Assembly (NCBI GenBank): GCA_964030785.1
Contig: OZ034978.1
Span: 18,664,953-18,728,952, forward strand
Direction: 5' to 3'
DNA: 64,000 nucleotides
Source: Siderastrea siderea
Taxonomy: Eukaryota > Cnidaria > Anthozoa > Scleractinia > Rhizangiidae
Position numbers and translations under genes: made by a program
Notes under the pieces: model-generated
What the model saw: only the letters and a program-made list of their open reading frames with translations
What the model was told of the DNA's origin: nothing
Databases searched by the model: none
Part shown: in pieces, positions 1 through 12,200 of the stretch
How the letters are laid out: each line of letters begins with the position of its first letter
How positions within the stretch are numbered: the first letter of the stretch is position 1

Positions 1-119
1 ATGGGGGCAGAACAAGCCTGGCCACAGTTCCAAATGGTGCAAAAATGGTTCTCAGTTCTTCACCGATGTTTTGTTAAAGGGAAGATTTTTCACTAACATC
101 ACAGTGTTACTCCGCTTAG
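1..119 (-). pseudogene. RBM19: RBM19-like exon (RRM4), 3' part of a further copy, frameshifted
   Basis: This is the 5' portion of an RRM exon whose other end lies off the left edge. It matches the intact exon at 11650-11843 at about the level of a recent duplicate, and its acceptor boundary (CTAAGCGG after an AG, read on the minus strand) is conserved at 119. Relative to the intact copy it carries two extra bases near 63-66, inside the codons following the RNP2 strand, which shifts the frame. It therefore looks like a decayed copy of the gene 3' end continuing to the left of the window. Confidence 0.7.
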
Positions 120-835
120 CTGAGGGCTAATAAGACAATAAAATCAAAAAATAAATAAATAAATAAATAAAAATAATAACAAAAATAATTTTCGCAGGTA
201 CACGATGGTTACCTTTCAAGTAACCTACAATTTCCAAGCTTTTTGATTTTTATTTGTCTTAACCATATCACCTAGATATTTTTCTTCGGCCTTAGTAAAC
301 AAGCACTATGAAGTTTTCATTGATTAAAAGAAAAACCTGTTCATTGAAAAAAACTTCAGTACAGACAGCGAGCACATTATTGGTAGACAACACAAAAAAA
401 GTTTGTCAAGATGCAGGATAGAGCGTAAAAGGAGGCAGGATGCAGGATACTGTGAATTTTAAGAGAAGGATATGGGAAGAAAATACCATTTGGAGGTGCA
501 GGATGTGTTCTCTATGAAAGGTGGGATGCAAGGATGAACTAAAGCTACATATCATCTAAAGCAAATTGCACTCTGCCAAAGGGCGATGGTGATGAGGATT
601 CTAACTAGTATGGGATGGTAAAAAAGGCCACAAATTTGGCATGGAAAGCAGGCTTAAAAGGCCTTATTTGGAGCCTCCTAGTACGTTGACTAACAGGTGC
701 TTTGGGGAGAAAATCCTTCACTGCCTTTTCTAATAACTTTATCTTAAATGTCAATGAACTTAATATTCACTAACTAACAACCAATAATGAGAAAAACTTA
801 GCAGCTTTAGAAAGCAGACAAGTTTTAAGACCCAC

Positions 836-1101
836 CTGCCCAAAAACATCCAGTTTGACTCTTTGAGAAACAAGAAACTTCCTTGTTTCTGTGACAACTT
901 GTGTTTGCCCAAGTGCCATGCGTACAGCAAGGCTACTTGATGATGCATCATCTAAAATACTGCCTTTTGTTGTGTTGTACTTATCGGCCATGACATCAGC
1001 AACTGCATTCATCCCCAGAAACAGTGTGTTCCAGTTATGGTCATGGCCACTTAGGCTCTTCTGTTTTGCATCACACTTTGACTTGAAGGAAGTTGTCTTA
1101 T
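836..1101 (-). pseudogene. RBM19: RBM19-like inter-RRM exon (copy continuing left of window)
   Basis: The minus strand encodes the conserved RBM19 segment between RRM3 and RRM4, recognisable by [18 protein letters not shown] followed by a variant of ALGxTQxVxExRKFL. The donor at 836 (GGGCAG then GTGGGT) is good. The acceptor at about 1101 is inferred from the CCTAAAG context and is less certain. The exon reads open, but it is spliced towards the frameshifted exon at 1-119, so the copy as a whole is probably not functional. Upstream (higher coordinates) the sequence runs into the repeat-unit junction at about 1125, where the gene is truncated. Confidence 0.65.
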
Positions 1102-1534
1102 CTTTAGGAAGAATTAACCAGAACAAAGGCACTATAATGTCAGCTGTTTTTTGCCACACTTTGCAAGGCCACATTTACATATACGAAAACCTATAAATAA
1201 TAGTCCAGTTTTGTTCAGAGATACTATAATAGCGCAGTGAAACTATTACCGGTAATAAATGTTATTTGCATTTCAACCTAGAAAAAAGTGCGCTATTGTT
1301 GTGGAAAACTAAAATAGTTGTTAGATCATTTCCGACATATTTTCACAGAAAAGTCTGTCATAAGAGAAAACAGCTATAACAATATTGTACATTTTAGCTC
1401 TTTTACATACTGTTCAGTGGAGGTGGAGTTTACAAGAGAACGTCTAAGTTTTGTTTTTACTATTTCAAGCAATGTGCCGCTTTAGTGTTAAAGCCAAAGT
1501 ACTGACTCAGTTCAATAAAAGCCTAAGCACTGAC

Positions 1535-2070
1535 TACAGTCGAAGCTCTCGTAAGCGACCACCTCGGGAATTCAGAAAAGTGGTCGCAACTAGAGCTGGT
1601 CGCTTACGAGAAAGGGCTCTCGTAAGCGACCACATGATGAAACAATAGAGCTAGAGAGTGGTCGTTTGCAGGAGCTTTAAGCGTAAAGCTTGGCGTATGT
1701 TTATGGTTACTAACAGTTTTGTAGTAATAATATTAAATGGTTTTTTAAAACCTATCACGGAAGACGTCCGCGAAGGTACAAGTGAAAGAACCGCTAGCAC
1801 TTGTGTTATGTATTACTCTAAATTTGAACACGAAGCGAGTGCTTTCATTAAAGTGTTAACCGAGTGGTCGCTTACGAGAACTTAAAAACAAAGGAAAAAG
1901 CCCGTTGGTAATTCACAAAAGTGGTCGCGGTCGCTTACGGGAGCGGTCGCTTACGAGAGCTTTTCATTACAGAGTTTAAGTGAAGAGTCAAACGGGGTTT
2001 CACAATGCTGGGCGCAAGAAGAGCTGGTCGCTTACGAGAGTGGTCGCAAGGAGAGCACTGGCGCAGGCGC
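1535..2070. repeat. Reiterated TGGTCGCTTACGAGAG motif cluster, unit 1
   Basis: At least seven near-exact copies of GGTCGCTTACGAGA or its complement TCTCGTAAGCGACC occur here in both orientations, with degenerate copies such as GTGGTCGCAAGGAGAG between them. Equivalent clusters lie at about 13345-13870, 19140-19680, 25845-26290 and 32990-33515 in the other units. Alternating orientation would allow stem formation. It may be the body of an old transposable element or a protein-binding array; nothing coding is convincing. Confidence 0.75.
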
Positions 2071-4602
2071 GATGCCTTCAGATACAACTCGAACTCAATT
2101 CAAACTTAATTTTTTTGAAATACGAACGTCCAAATTTTGAGCTGAGTATCAGCTGGAAATGTATGTTCTTACTTTTTGGGCAACTTAAGCCTGAGAACGT
2201 TCTAACTATGCTCTTAAGTAACATGATACAGCATTAAAGACTTGACATTAATATACATGTATTGTCTTAGTATCTGGCGCCCATTTAGACTGCACAATTA
2301 CTCAGACCAAACTGTTACCTTTAACTTAGATTGTCCGAATTTAAACCTGTATTTGAGTTCTTGTGAAAAACGTGGACAAACATAAAGACTTTCTAGCTAA
2401 ATCTCAGCTTCGGTAGGTCTTAGCATGCTCTTTTAAGAGCAAACTTTTAAAAAATTTTGGCTAATTTGAGCCTCAACGTTCCTACAAAAAAGTTCTTATG
2501 GAAAAAAGTGTAACAGCAAATTCACCTTGAGTTACAATAAGATACGTTTATTTATTTTTTTTAATGCACAACTAAGAAAGAGAATGAAAGCTAAATTATC
2601 AGTAAATAGCTTTGACAACTTGACAGCTTAAAGAAGAGCCAGCATCTCTTTCCAAAGAGCCCTCCTTCCCTTGCTAGTTAAACAAACTATCATTGCGCAT
2701 GCGTACAAAGAAATTATGGAAATTTTAGTGAATGGCTTCACTGTTAAAAACACTATTTTAATTGAAACAATCATGCCGAGTAATTTGTTTTATCAAAACC
2801 AAACAGTACCATGAAAAATAAAATGACTGAACCGTGGACAGAAAAGTCATCCCACAATTGATCCACGGTCAAGTTGTGGTGTTATAAATGGGCACCCAAA
2901 CATAGCGTAAATCGGGTTGGGTGAAATGCTCGCTTTAGGGGCCACTACCGAGGGACGTACGTTCCTGCCATTGCTCCTGGGAAGGTCTGAGACAAAGGCC
3001 CTTGTCTATCCTAGATGGATAGCCTCTGAAGGCTTGGCGAGTTACAGTGGGCAGATGACCCTGTTCTATCAGGACGGAGGATGCCAGTAGCTGCGTCACA
3101 GTTGGAAAGGTTCCACGGCCAGCATGGTTAGTTCAATCAGCGAGGTAGCGTCCAAAAACCGCTAGAACTCAATTCAGACTACTCTTCGTCCAAACCAGTT
3201 TAATTTTCTTTTTTCAAAGAGGTAACAGGCACCCTTACTTCTGAGGAAACGTTTGTCCACGAGTGACAGGAATACTTTTTCTCTTTTATCTGTGAACGTC
3301 GCTTGCACTTGCATTTGCGTTTGCGTCGCTCGTGTGAACCAGCCTTAAGTGTTTTTGTTAATCCAAGAGGAGTAACATAAAATAATTCAGCGCACGGCCA
3401 CCCAAAAAACCCCCCGCACTGCAGGCAAGTTTATGCCTTTTGTATCAATTTTTGTACCAATAATTCATTACTTTGCCGCGAGTCTCAAAGGTTTCTTCTC
3501 GTCACAATTTTGTCTTTAGAACCTCACAAAAAATTCACGTGACAGTACAAGTTGCTGAAGTTGCAAAAACCTGAGCTTGGACTGATTAACACTCAGGGTG
3601 GTGCGACTGTGCCTCTACAAATATCCGAAAATGACAACAACGCTCTGTACCTCAGAATTTGAGCTTTATTTTTCTGATCCACTGCCCAGAATGCCGCGAC
3701 ACATCTGGTACTTTTACGCCCTTTCTCGCGCGAACATTTGAAAGCTCGTTAGCGAAAGTACACAAAATAACAAAGAAAGTTGGGCAAAACCGGTCAGCAC
3801 CACTCGGAAGTTTTAATTTTACGGGAAAACGGTTAAGTTTACTGGTTAGCGTTTTTATGGCTTTTGTAGAAGGGATGTTAATAAAGCAAATGCGACTGTT
3901 TTTAGGTGTGGAGCTGTTTGGGAAGCATTATCGTTTGCGACCTCAAATGTAGCTATTTTTACGCTCCGTCTGTATGGGACCGACACTTTTAGATTGAAAA
4001 TCTCGAGAAATAAGATTTAAGCAAGTTAGCGTTCATATGGCTAGTTATGCTTGACATTTAAAGACTTACTTGCCGTGTTTTCGCGCAAATCTGACAGTTG
4101 GAAGTATTATCGATTTCAGCTTTTCTGAAACCAACTCCCGCAAAACTGAACTTACATGCAAATACGTCCCACAGAGCCCCCCACGGGAGTTGATTTGACC
4201 GCTTTTAAACTTTCCGGGAGTGTTCTAATGAATTCATAACTCCGCCTCCATAAACAATAGAGTGCAAGCCATTGTAATTAAGCATTGTATTGCGGTGTGA
4301 GTCAGTAAAGTGTGAGAAACTGATAATAACACCAGAATTCCGCAAAAAAAATCCAAAAAAAAAAGACACACACACGTGTTTTCGCGATCGCTGTATGTTA
4401 CGCAGATGTTACGTCTCCACGATAACTGCGATCAGAAACAGCTTAACGAACACCTCGCACATATTGACCACGCATAGGAGCATATTCCCCTTTTTAGTAT
4501 GATCCAGATGATTATTGGCGTAAATAAAAACCTTTTAAATGCTTTGTTCACGCAAAAGCATTATTTTAATAGACACCTGTTGACGCAGGGTACTATAAGG
4601 CA

Positions 4603-4884
4603 TTACCGCTTTGCTTGAGTTACTTTCGACAACAGCAAACGTATAGAGTTTATCCACTCTATGTACTCTGCTTTGCCTCCCTTAATTCGTTTAGCCACTA
4701 TGCGTTCAACTTCATAAACACCCATAACAGAGGGCTTAGCCTTGGGACGGTATTTCGAAGTAAAGCTATGATCGCGAACATCACTCAACAATGACGCGTA
4801 AAAGCCTTGAGGGTGTCTTGTGCGTTTTGACATGTTGTCTCTAAAAAGTTGTTTAGCAACTGAATGAGTTGAAATCAAAGCCAA
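4603..4884 (-). pseudogene. Chromodomain-like fragment
   Basis: The 93-codon frame contains YEVERIVAKRIKGGKAEY, which has the pattern of a chromodomain first strand and loop (E-V-E-R-I-x2-K-R-x-K-G-x3-Y). The usual following strand (V-K-W-x-G-W/Y) is replaced by EWINS and then unrelated residues, so the domain appears truncated or interrupted by an intron. Such domains occur in HP1/Polycomb proteins and at the C-terminus of Ty3-type integrases. With no flanking conserved domain visible, it is best treated as a gene or retroelement fragment. A spliced exon of an unrecognised host gene is the alternative. Confidence 0.4.
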
Positions 4885-5095
4885 TTGTTTTATATCGTTT
4901 GATCAATCTAAACAGATCCAAAATTGAATAATTATTTTCGCGAACAATAGAATGTTAATTCCCACAAGGGTAATTCATGGCGTGGGCCGGTTTGAGGAGG
5001 GCGCTTGTTTATTTATGATCACACGATAAAGAAAGTAAGGCTTGTTTATTTCACTTTTCTCTTTGTCTTCCTGCAATGATAAGATTATTTTGGTA

Positions 5096-5120
5096 AACTG
5101 AAGTCCTCAGGACTTCAGTT
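5096..5120. repeat. Perfect 11-bp hairpin
   Basis: AACTGAAGTCC and its exact complement GGACTTCAGTT are separated by three bases (TCA). It lies in the unit-1-specific block; function unknown. Confidence 0.7.
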
Positions 5121-5597
5121 AAGCGGTGCTAAAGGAGCGAGCGTAATTTCCAATAACCGCGATCCGCTTGCAAAGTCATAAAATGACGCGCGTCAAAATT
5201 TGTCGCGCACCGGTCTAGTTGGGCGTGGTTTAATTCTTCGCGCTGAAGTGATTCATGAAGCGCGATGAAGCTCGCTAGACACAAACAGGTCTGTAGACAA
5301 ACAGGACAAATGATTTTTTGCAAAGCGTGAGTCAAATTTTGGGCCCTTTTAAGTCGCGCGTGGCTAACCTTTCGCGCTTCAAGCTCGCTAGTCAACACAC
5401 ATACCGACAGCCCGGGGTTTTTTGCGAATGCAATTGCTGCAAAGCGCGAGAAATAATTTTTGGCGCTTCTCTCGTGGCGGGCAGGTAATGCTTCGCGCTG
5501 GCCTCAACCGCTTTAAAACCGCTTGGTTTGCCTAAACTATTTCAGATAACGTTTAGACAGTCCATGATAAAATTTGCTCACGAACTGTTTGACGAAT

Positions 5598-5626
5598 CTC
5601 TCTATTCAAAAGGTTTGAATAGAGAG
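5598..5626. repeat. Perfect 13-bp hairpin
   Basis: CTCTCTATTCAAA and its exact complement TTTGAATAGAGAG are separated by AGG. It sits about 35 bp before the point where unit 1 rejoins the common repeat sequence, so it could be the scar or edge of a mobile element. Confidence 0.7.
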
Positions 5627-6253
5627 CGCCGCCTAATTAGGGCCCAATTGTTCACTTTCTCGTGGTTGCTGCTTTTGACTCTGCGAATGAAATCCTGAAG
5701 GTTACTTCCCTGTGGTGATGTTGGTTATGCTGTGCAAGGTGGTTCTAACCTCTGAGTAAGTGCAAGAAATCCTAAAATGTAAAACTGAAATGAAAGCTAC
5801 CGAGCAGTATCTTTCTGTGCTGCTGTTTGTGACACTGTACAAGGTGGTTCTAAATTTTGAGTGGTGTAAATTAAATCCTCATGTTTCACCGTTGAATCGT
5901 ATGCTACCGAACAAAAGTACAGCGCTTTTCCAACACTTCCCAAAATCTCTTTTAAGTATTATTGCCCCCAAAATGAACTGGGGTGCAATTAGGACCGACC
6001 TGGCAGCAGGAAGGTACATGAAGGGATGTCACCTCAGTTTTCCCTTAGTTGGCGATTCTTTTTTCTCGTCTCCTTTTCTATGATAATGTCAATGTCCTGA
6101 TAGAGTGAAATGAACTTAGATAATTGCCTGTTTAGTCCAAGTTCTAAGATTACTTATTCGTCCTGAGATAATGTGATCAATTTTCCTGTTTCGAGAAGTA
6201 AGACATGGCTCCGCTGAGTTTCTGCTTCTTGTGTTAGTCACTAGTCGAGATAA

Positions 6254-9200
6254 TCACTCCTGCATTTCTGTGTCTAGTAAGTCATCCGGTAAATCTTTCT
6301 TCTTCTTTGCCGTTTTTGGAGCTGAGCAGGAGTTAAGGTACTTCTGATTGTTTCACAATAGATGACGTGCCAAAAAATTCAACTTTTTTTGCGGTTGTTT
6401 ATCCAGCCAGAAAATACACCTCCATACAATAAAAAGTTAGCTGATGGATTTTCTTAAGTCCGCTATTGTAGCTCTCTAATTAAGAATATGACTTTTGTTA
6501 GCATCGTTTGAAGAACTCAAAATGAAAAGTCAGTTTGTTTTCAAAGGATACTGCCATGAAAATGTTCAGCGGTTCTCTTTCTAAGAGCCTCAACGCTGTC
6601 CTCGTCTTCGGCCCATTTTAGCACCAGTCTTCTCCCGTACAAATGGGTACTGCTGTATAGTGACTCGAATGCGCGCTATAAAGACATTCATATATCGTTC
6701 ACTCAATTGCCTTTACCCACCCCACCAACCTAAACTTTCTTTAACATGAAGGTGCCAATGGCTTAGTCAGGTGAACGAGTATGATTTCTAGACTGGTTAA
6801 GACGGTTCAATCGTTCCCCGTGTCGTTTCGTATTCATATCTCATCAGAAAGGCAGGAGTAAAACGCGTTCAGGAAAAAACAGAGTGATTTTGAGATATGC
6901 GTAACTGGGAAGGGTATTTCATGGACAGGCTTACCAGAGTATCATGTTAACCTAGGGGAAGGGGAAGGGGATGGAGAGAATGAAATTCCCTATCTCTCGT
7001 TTCTCTACTCTCCCCCCCCCCCCCCCCCCCGATACACAGGCTAAGGTCAGGCGGGTCAGGTCATTTACCGACATACTGTTGCTTACTTTTGCCTCTTGCT
7101 TGGTGAGAAAGTCAACAAAGGCGAATCCTCTGTGGGTCCCAGTGCCCGACAGCTTCTTTGGAAGCCTCAAGGTTTTGATTTCGCCGAACGTACTGCGAAG
7201 AAGAGACGAAAGTGCAAGTTAATTTATTGCTGTGCTCCTTACACCCGTCTGGTCTAGTAGTCCAGTGCTGCTGAGGTCGCGGTTTGGAATCCAGCGCTAT
7301 TATCTTTTTTAAGCTGAAACTACAAGCAAGTTTCTAAAAAAGCCAATAAGAGGGCAGTACTAACAGGAACGTGAGTGGGGTGGCCAAACGCTAAAAAATT
7401 TTTCTACAAATTTGAGCTTGATCACAGTTTGCAACTAGCCGCGCTTAATCAAAGTTGTAAACTTGTGTTTACTACGAATAGTCCCTCTTTTCCTAGCCTG
7501 TTCCAGGTTCTGAGAGTTCCAGTCAGCTTTGAACATACAGAACATGACGTCGTAGTTTTTTATTATTAGTAGCATTGTTTATTTGATTTATTTTAATATC
7601 ACTTGCGAACTGTCCTAATAAGGATTTTGCAAGTTATAGATGTAGACGTAGATGTAGTAGTGGGGGCGAAAAACTAGAAAGGGGACGCGAAAATAAGTCT
7701 CTCAAAGACTGGAACAAGCTACTCTTTTCTCTCAACGACACTCAAGCCGGATCACGCGTGTGAAAGCTCTCCTCACGCCCAAAGGAGCGCTCGCCGCTTT
7801 GATCTAGCCATGTATGATTCTTCGCGCGAGCTCTATTTGTTTATCCCTAAACAAAAGAAATTAAATAAATAAAATAACGAATGCTGGCACTCTCCCTGGT
7901 TCGTATAAGCCTTATTTACTCACCCAAAGAGTTCTTTGATTTCTTTTTCAGAAGCTTCAAAAGGAACATTTCGCACCAGGATTTTTGAACTGTTTTGTTT
8001 CGCCAAAGAGGCTGGCTTGCGTTGTGACGCCTTATTGCTATAAACATATGTAAAGAAAAAAAAAGAATCAGCACTTGAAAGCTAGAACAATTCATCTGTG
8101 TTTCATTCCTGAAGCTAAAGTTTGAGTTACAGGGTAAAAAAGAAAAAATACTTTCGCCCAACGTGGGGCTCGAACCCACGACCCTGAGATTAAGAGTCTC
8201 ATGCTCTACCGACTGAGCTAGCCGGGCGGGTTGGACTCTAACCGCGAAATAAATATGACTTAGCTAAATTCTCCTTAAGTTTGAATTGACCAATCTGCGA
8301 CTGAGGTTGCATTCATTTTACTTTAGTGAGCCTATTTTCAGATCTGTAGACTGCAAAACAGTCTCTTTCTCTCAGATCTTTCTCAAGACCGAAGTTGAAT
8401 AGAGCGCACTACAATATCCGAAACCAGACCGAGTCAACAAAACATTCCTCCTTCCTGTGTGCGTGGATTGTTTGGATTGCGATGTTCCTAAATGGAACAG
8501 AAAATCGAATTTTCGATCGCTAACCCGAAAAAGAAAAAAGCGTAGTATTAAATAAACAGGATCCTAGAGACAAGCCTTTCGTCAAGTAATGTAATTTTAA
8601 GTTTTAAAGTAACTAGATAAAATCTGTAAGTGTGAACCACTTTCAAGAGTTTGCTGTTATGGACAAATATTAACAAGACGTCTGAAAAATGTTGTGCATT
8701 ATTTTTTGTTTGTCACTTTGTCAAAGTTGATACTTAAAAAATTCTACTTGCGTGTTTAAGAAAAGCACTTTACCCATGCAAACCATGGATGAAAGCAAAG
8801 AAAATGTAAGATGCGGCTGCCATTCACCTTGGTGTCCTGTGCGACATCTTGAGTTCCAGAATGTGATCTTCAAGTGACGAGTTCTGAATGAAAACATTAC
8901 GAAAAATAAGGTGTTGGTTACTTTTGATCAGTAAAATATAATCAGGAGAAAGGACAATCTACAACTGAAACATACGGGGAAAGAAGCGAATGACTAGAAA
9001 AATCGACAGATGACGATCTGCGAACTCCCACATGGTCTAGCGGTTAGGATTTCTGGTTTTCACCCAGGCGGCCCGGGTTCGACTCCCGGTGTGGGAAAAC
9101 AAATTTCAAAAGAAAAATTTTTTATTTGCGTAAAACTTGAATGAAACTTTACACAACGATAGGTCCCCGGCCCCCCGCCCGAGGTTATTCACTACACCTG

Positions 9201-12200
9201 CTGTAACTGCGGATGTAATTGCCGATAGGATACATGGCAAACAAAGTTGTCAATAGGCTCACGGCAGGGAAAACTTGAACACTAGTGGTGAGCAACCTTC
9301 TTCTCATGGTCTTTGGCAATCCAACAAAACGTGACTCCGTGCGGACAACAGGCAAGAGCCCCTGTTTTGAACTACTACTACTACTACTACTAACAATAAA
9401 AGTAAAATTCCCATATGGTCTAGCGGCTAGGATTCCTGTTTTTCACCTAGGCGGCCCGGGCTCGACTCTCGGTATGGGAAAGTAAACGTTTTTAGTACTA
9501 ACCGTTTTTCACATATCTTTGATACTAACACGAAACATTTTTTCCTACATCCTTTGACCTTGTGTGCATCATTTTCCTGCACTATCTTGGTATTTTTCTT
9601 TTTGTATTATCTGAGGTAGTAACAATTACTGTAGCAAGCGTGAAGTCTTATTTGGTAAATAAATATGACAGATATTCCGAACAAAACAGACCTTAAAACA
9701 ATTTTCCAACAAAGAGAATGCAATGGAACTCGAAGCACACAAAAAGAGAATCAAGTCCTCGCAGAGGAATTCCCTTTTTCTCTTCACCTGTATGCTTTAC
9801 ATTGAGGTAGACATCGTGGGGAGAAATAAGGTGTTTATGTTCTAGAACGTACCTGAAGTTGTTTTATGGCCTTCAAAGCGTCTGATTTTTTCTTGTACTC
9901 TACAAAGCCGTAACCCATAGACAGCAAATTTCCTGGAAAAAAAATTTATTAAAAAAACGAAATGAAATAAGCACGGTCCAACAAAAACATGACAACATTT
10001 TTACTTTTAGCTATGGCCTCAAAAACCGTATGCTTATTGCTACTGATTACTGGTGTCGTACATACCCGGTTTTTTGGGATCCTTTTTCTTCGCTATTGTT
10101 GCATTAAGAAGAGGGCCCATCTTGGAAAACGCCTAGTGCAAAAACATCACGAATGAACGTAAGATTAATTTCATCGCCGGATTAATCCATCAGCCCACTT
10201 CAGCAGTGCCCATCACCCGTAGGGCGTTAGCAGGGCATTTGTCACCGTTGTTACACCGGGGTGGGTCATTTGCAAATTATCTCGACCCGGGGGTTGAACA
10301 TTCGTCTCCCTAGGGGCAGTTGACGGCCCCGTGTTTTTGGTGTCGCAGATTCGTCAGTGACTTCGTTTCAGTGACGAGTTTTTTACGTGATTGAAACCGG
10401 TTTCAGGCTTTTTCTCCGGAACTCCCATTCGTTTAATATGAAATTGTACGTTGATTTTGGCCTGAATACAGTAATTAGTTAACGGTTTTAAAGAGGAAGA
10501 AAGAACAGAAAATAGTACTGAAAGGATGACATTATTTTGTTCCGCTTCTTTTCTACCTGCCTCTAACTGCAGCTAGGTGAGTAAATGGCTCATACTTCGG
10601 CAGAAAAGGACGCAGGAATATACAACACAAGCAAAACAAACTGCGGTAACTGACTAAAATCCTATTCACATCACCTCTTTCAGGGCGTCTTTAGTGGTAT
10701 TGAAGTTCAGGTTCTTTACGAACACTGTTGTTCCCTCGGCGTTTTCTGAATCACTGGCTTCGTCTTCTCGATTATTCTCATCGGTTTCTTTGCCCTGAGG
10801 ACAATCCAAAGAAATTAGAGCAATCTCACTTTAACAAACAGTACACTAGACTCTAATTAGTGTGGGTTGGAAAAGTTTGTTAGTAGTTGTTACGAAAAGT
10901 GTGTCAATTCACTTAGGCTGCGTAGCTGGCGGATTGTTCGCGCGAAGGCAAAGTTTTAGCCTGTGAAAAAATTCCTTAGTGAGGAATAAGGCAAATGGGG
11001 CTTTACGTTCAGTTACCGAAAGACGAAAATCCTCTCACACAAAGCATGCCTTCCCGGCCAAAAAAAAAAAACATGGGTCAGTGTTTCACCCTTCCCACTG
11101 CAATCATTTTCAGAGAAAAGCCGGAGAAACCGCGGCCTAGTTTTCTACCAAACCCGAGAATAACACCCGTTGTGCTAATATATGAGGCGTTTATCATACT
11201 TACATGTAGAGCCGGGGAGGTACATGTCTATTAGTGAAACTAAGGTAAACAACATACTACTCACCTCGTCTTCTTTAGTGTGTATATCCGTTTTCATTTC
11301 TTCAGCGTCTTTCTCTCCAGGCTTACTGGTAAATACTCCAAGAGGGGCCCACTCCAGGTATAAGGGCACGTGTTTAAACTGTTAAGGTGAGGCAAAACAG
11401 TAAAAATGCTTTAAGCTTTACAATGGGCACTCTCTTCTTAAAAAAATCAGGTTTTGCAATAAAATCAAGTTAAACGTAAAAACAATTAGAGTTGGTTTTT
11501 TCTCAGTGCAAAAACAAGTACAAGTTCTTGCCCATGAATTAAGAAGAAACAAGCACCAAAACGATGATTGATTAACTATAATTGTCAGTTGTGAAAAACT
11601 TTGAAAGATATTTTAACTGATTACTTTTGTTATAAAAATAGCAAATTACCTTCCTATATGCCAGCTTTTGGAAAGCTTTTTTCGCCTGACTTGGTTCAAA
11701 GAACTCTACCAGCGCAGTGATTCCTGATGGGGGCAGAACAAGCCTGGCCACAGTTCCAAATGGTGCAAAAATGGTCCTCAGTTCTTCACATGTTGTGTTA
11801 AAGGGAAGATTTTTCACTAACATCACAGTGTTACTCCGCTTAGCTGAGGGCTAATAAGACATTAAAATGAAAAAAAATAAATAAATAAAAATAATAATAA
11901 AAATAATAATAATAATGTTTCTTCGGGCTTAGTAAACAAGCACTATGAAGTTTTCATTGATTAAAAGAAAAACCTGTTCATTGAAAAAAATTTCAGTACA
12001 GACAGCGAGCGCGTTATTGGTAGACAACACAAAAAATGTTTGTCAAGATGCAGGATAGAGCGTAAAAGGAGGAAGGATGCAAGATACTATGAATTTTAAG
12101 AGAAGGATATGGGAAGAAAATACTATTTGGAGATGCAGGATGTGTTCTCTATGAAAGGTGGGATGCAAGGACAAGGACAACAAGGACAACACAAAAAATG

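Larger units (their letters stand above)
3691..5661. other. Unit-1-specific block of about 2 kb
   Basis: Sequence before 3690 (ending CTGATCCACTGCCC) and after 5662 (GTGGTTGCTGCTTTTGAC) aligns with the other units, where only about 300 bp of different sequence separates these landmarks (for example 21331-21617). The block is therefore an insertion or replacement in unit 1, or a deletion in the common ancestor of the others. It contains a chromodomain-like reading frame, two perfect hairpins and stretches rich in TTCGCGC/GCGCGAA. No terminal inverted repeats were recognised at the block edges. Confidence 0.6.

Noticed and set aside
1535..2070. Possible CRISPR array
   Set aside because: Repeats alternate orientation, spacing is irregular, and the locus is intron-rich eukaryotic DNA.
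5760..6083. 107-codon frame recurring at 21749, 28344 and 58626
   Set aside because: It is open in several units only because they are near-identical recent duplicates. Unit 5 breaks it, it matches no known protein, and it lies in the 3' flank of RBM19.
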